A DNA stretch of 5,862 nucleotides from Promethearchaeota archaeon (GTDB lineage Archaea > Asgardarchaeota > Lokiarchaeia > Sigynarchaeales > SOKP01): the NCBI GenBank assembly GCA_004524425.1, contig SDNN01000177.1, forward strand, positions 1 through 5,862, given 5' to 3'. A program made the position numbers and the translations under genes. Below are positions 5,221 through 5,862 of the stretch, in pieces. The first letter of the stretch is position 1, and every line of letters begins with the position of its first letter. The notes beneath the pieces were generated by a model. The model searched no databases. It was given only the letters and a program-made list of their open reading frames with translations, and was not told the origin of the DNA.

Positions 5221-5862
5221 TTATCTCCTCATCATTCGAGGGTTTTTGAAAAGGTCTAACTCTTGTTTTTTAAGCACATATTCTGTTCCGCCTGTATCTC
5301 GCATATCTTTGAAATATTTTTTAACAAGTTTATAGGCTTCTTTCATGAAGAAACAAACGCAACCAAATAAAGCCACGTAATCAATAAATTCCACATCTTT
5401 TGCATACTCTTCATCATAAATTTCAATTTCTACATCCTTTGTCATTCTCTGGTGGTCAACTCTTCCGACTTTCTTTTTTCCAATGAAAAGATTATAATCA
5501 TTACCAAACCCGATTGTACCTTTAGCTACTACCACAATAAATTCATCATCTTTATTTCTTGGAAGGAGGGGGAATGTCCATCTGGTTCCAATAAAACGAT
5601 AACTTCTTACAAGGCGAGGAAGGTTCGTAGTACGTGGAGTTTGGATGAAGAAAACGGGTGCAGGATGTCTCACATCCATGCTTTGTACGAGAGAGTGAGC
5701 CATACTAAATTCTAAACCGCCTCTGAAATTGCCACCTTCTCCGACCCCCATTTTTTCTTCCATTATGGTGAATAACCTAACAATCAACCGTTTCTCTTCA
5801 TCTGGGCCTTCTTCCCAATCATCTTTATTATATGCAACGATATATTTCTTTTCATCATCAAC
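5221..5862 (-). CDS. partial conserved protein, possibly tubby/LURP-one-like
   Basis: The reading frame stays open to the window edge, so the 5' end is missing. The 213 visible residues start VDDEKKYIVAYNKDDWEEGP. A TTG at 5785-5787 lies in frame, but the acidic, protein-like sequence upstream makes it an unlikely start. I do not recognise the family with confidence. The sequence is rich in short strands: PVFFIQTPR, YRFIGTRWTFPLLPRN, EFIVVVAKGTIGF, then NDYNLFIGKKKVGRVDHQ, VEIEIYDEEY, and a hydrophobic helix DYVALFGCVCFFMKEAYKLV with C-x-C, ending in a basic tail (NPRMMRR). Strands with a 'dynlfigkkkvgrv' turn and one hydrophobic C-terminal helix recall the tubby/LURP-one/scramblase fold, which is inference only. 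The gene lies upstream of the tusA operon on the same strand, but 339 nt and a U-rich terminator separate them, so it is probably a separate unit. Confidence 0.75.
   Translation of the reverse strand, partial: VDDEKKYIVAYNKDDWEEGPDEEKRLIVRLFTIMEEKMGVGEGGNFRGGLEFSMAHSLVQSMDVRHPAPVFFIQTPRTTNLPRLVRSYRFIGTRWTFPLLPRNKDDEFIVVVAKGTIGFGNDYNLFIGKKKVGRVDHQRMTKDVEIEIYDEEYAKDVEFIDYVALFGCVCFFMKEAYKLVKKYFKDMRDTGGTEYVLKKQELDLFKNPRMMRR

Noticed and set aside
1..5862. CRISPR arrays, tRNA or rRNA genes, insertion sequences
   Set aside because: I saw no regularly spaced repeats, cloverleaf-like sequence, transposase or terminal inverted repeats on either strand.

Overview
The window looks like a piece of an archaeal chromosome. 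It is strongly AT-rich with poly-A/T intergenic runs, has a clean archaeal TATA-type promoter, and carries an IscS of the Archaeoglobus type. A longin-like plus TPR protein and a second protein of unfamiliar beta-rich type are the sort of genes common in Asgard (Loki-like) archaea. The Asgard placement is inference; the archaeal placement is firmer.

Layout, left to right. Positions 1-439 hold what looks like a decayed vapBC toxin-antitoxin locus on the minus strand. The antitoxin gene is frameshifted in an A/T run, and only fragments of a possible PIN toxin follow it. Positions 440-765 are a divergent intergenic region with a TATA box for each side. Positions 766-2139 (plus) encode a 457-residue protein with an N-terminal four-cysteine cluster, a longin/roadblock-like middle and TPR-like C-terminal helices. 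It converges on a minus-strand operon running from 4881 down to 2192, in transcription order tusA, a DsrE-family gene, iscS, iscU. Positions 4882-5220 are AT-rich with a U-rich terminator for the next gene. Positions 5221-5862 hold the 3' part of a beta-rich protein of uncertain family whose start lies beyond the window.

The centre of interest is the sulfur/Fe-S operon. The IscS keeps its sulfur-carrying cysteine (C325), but the lysine that should hold pyridoxal phosphate is an aspartate (D202) and the PLP-contacting glutamine is an alanine. It is therefore unlikely to desulfurate cysteine. The IscU keeps all cluster ligands and carries a C-terminal extension that reads like the NADPH-binding half of a thioredoxin reductase, without the CxxC and with a spoiled nucleotide-binding loop. 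With TusA and DsrE encoded just upstream, the simplest inference is that sulfur reaches IscU from sulfide or persulfide through TusA/DsrE and the IscS cysteine, not from L-cysteine. The operon is tightly built: two gene junctions of about 7 to 16 nt, and GAGGT-type ribosome binding sites, one embedded in the last codons of iscS.
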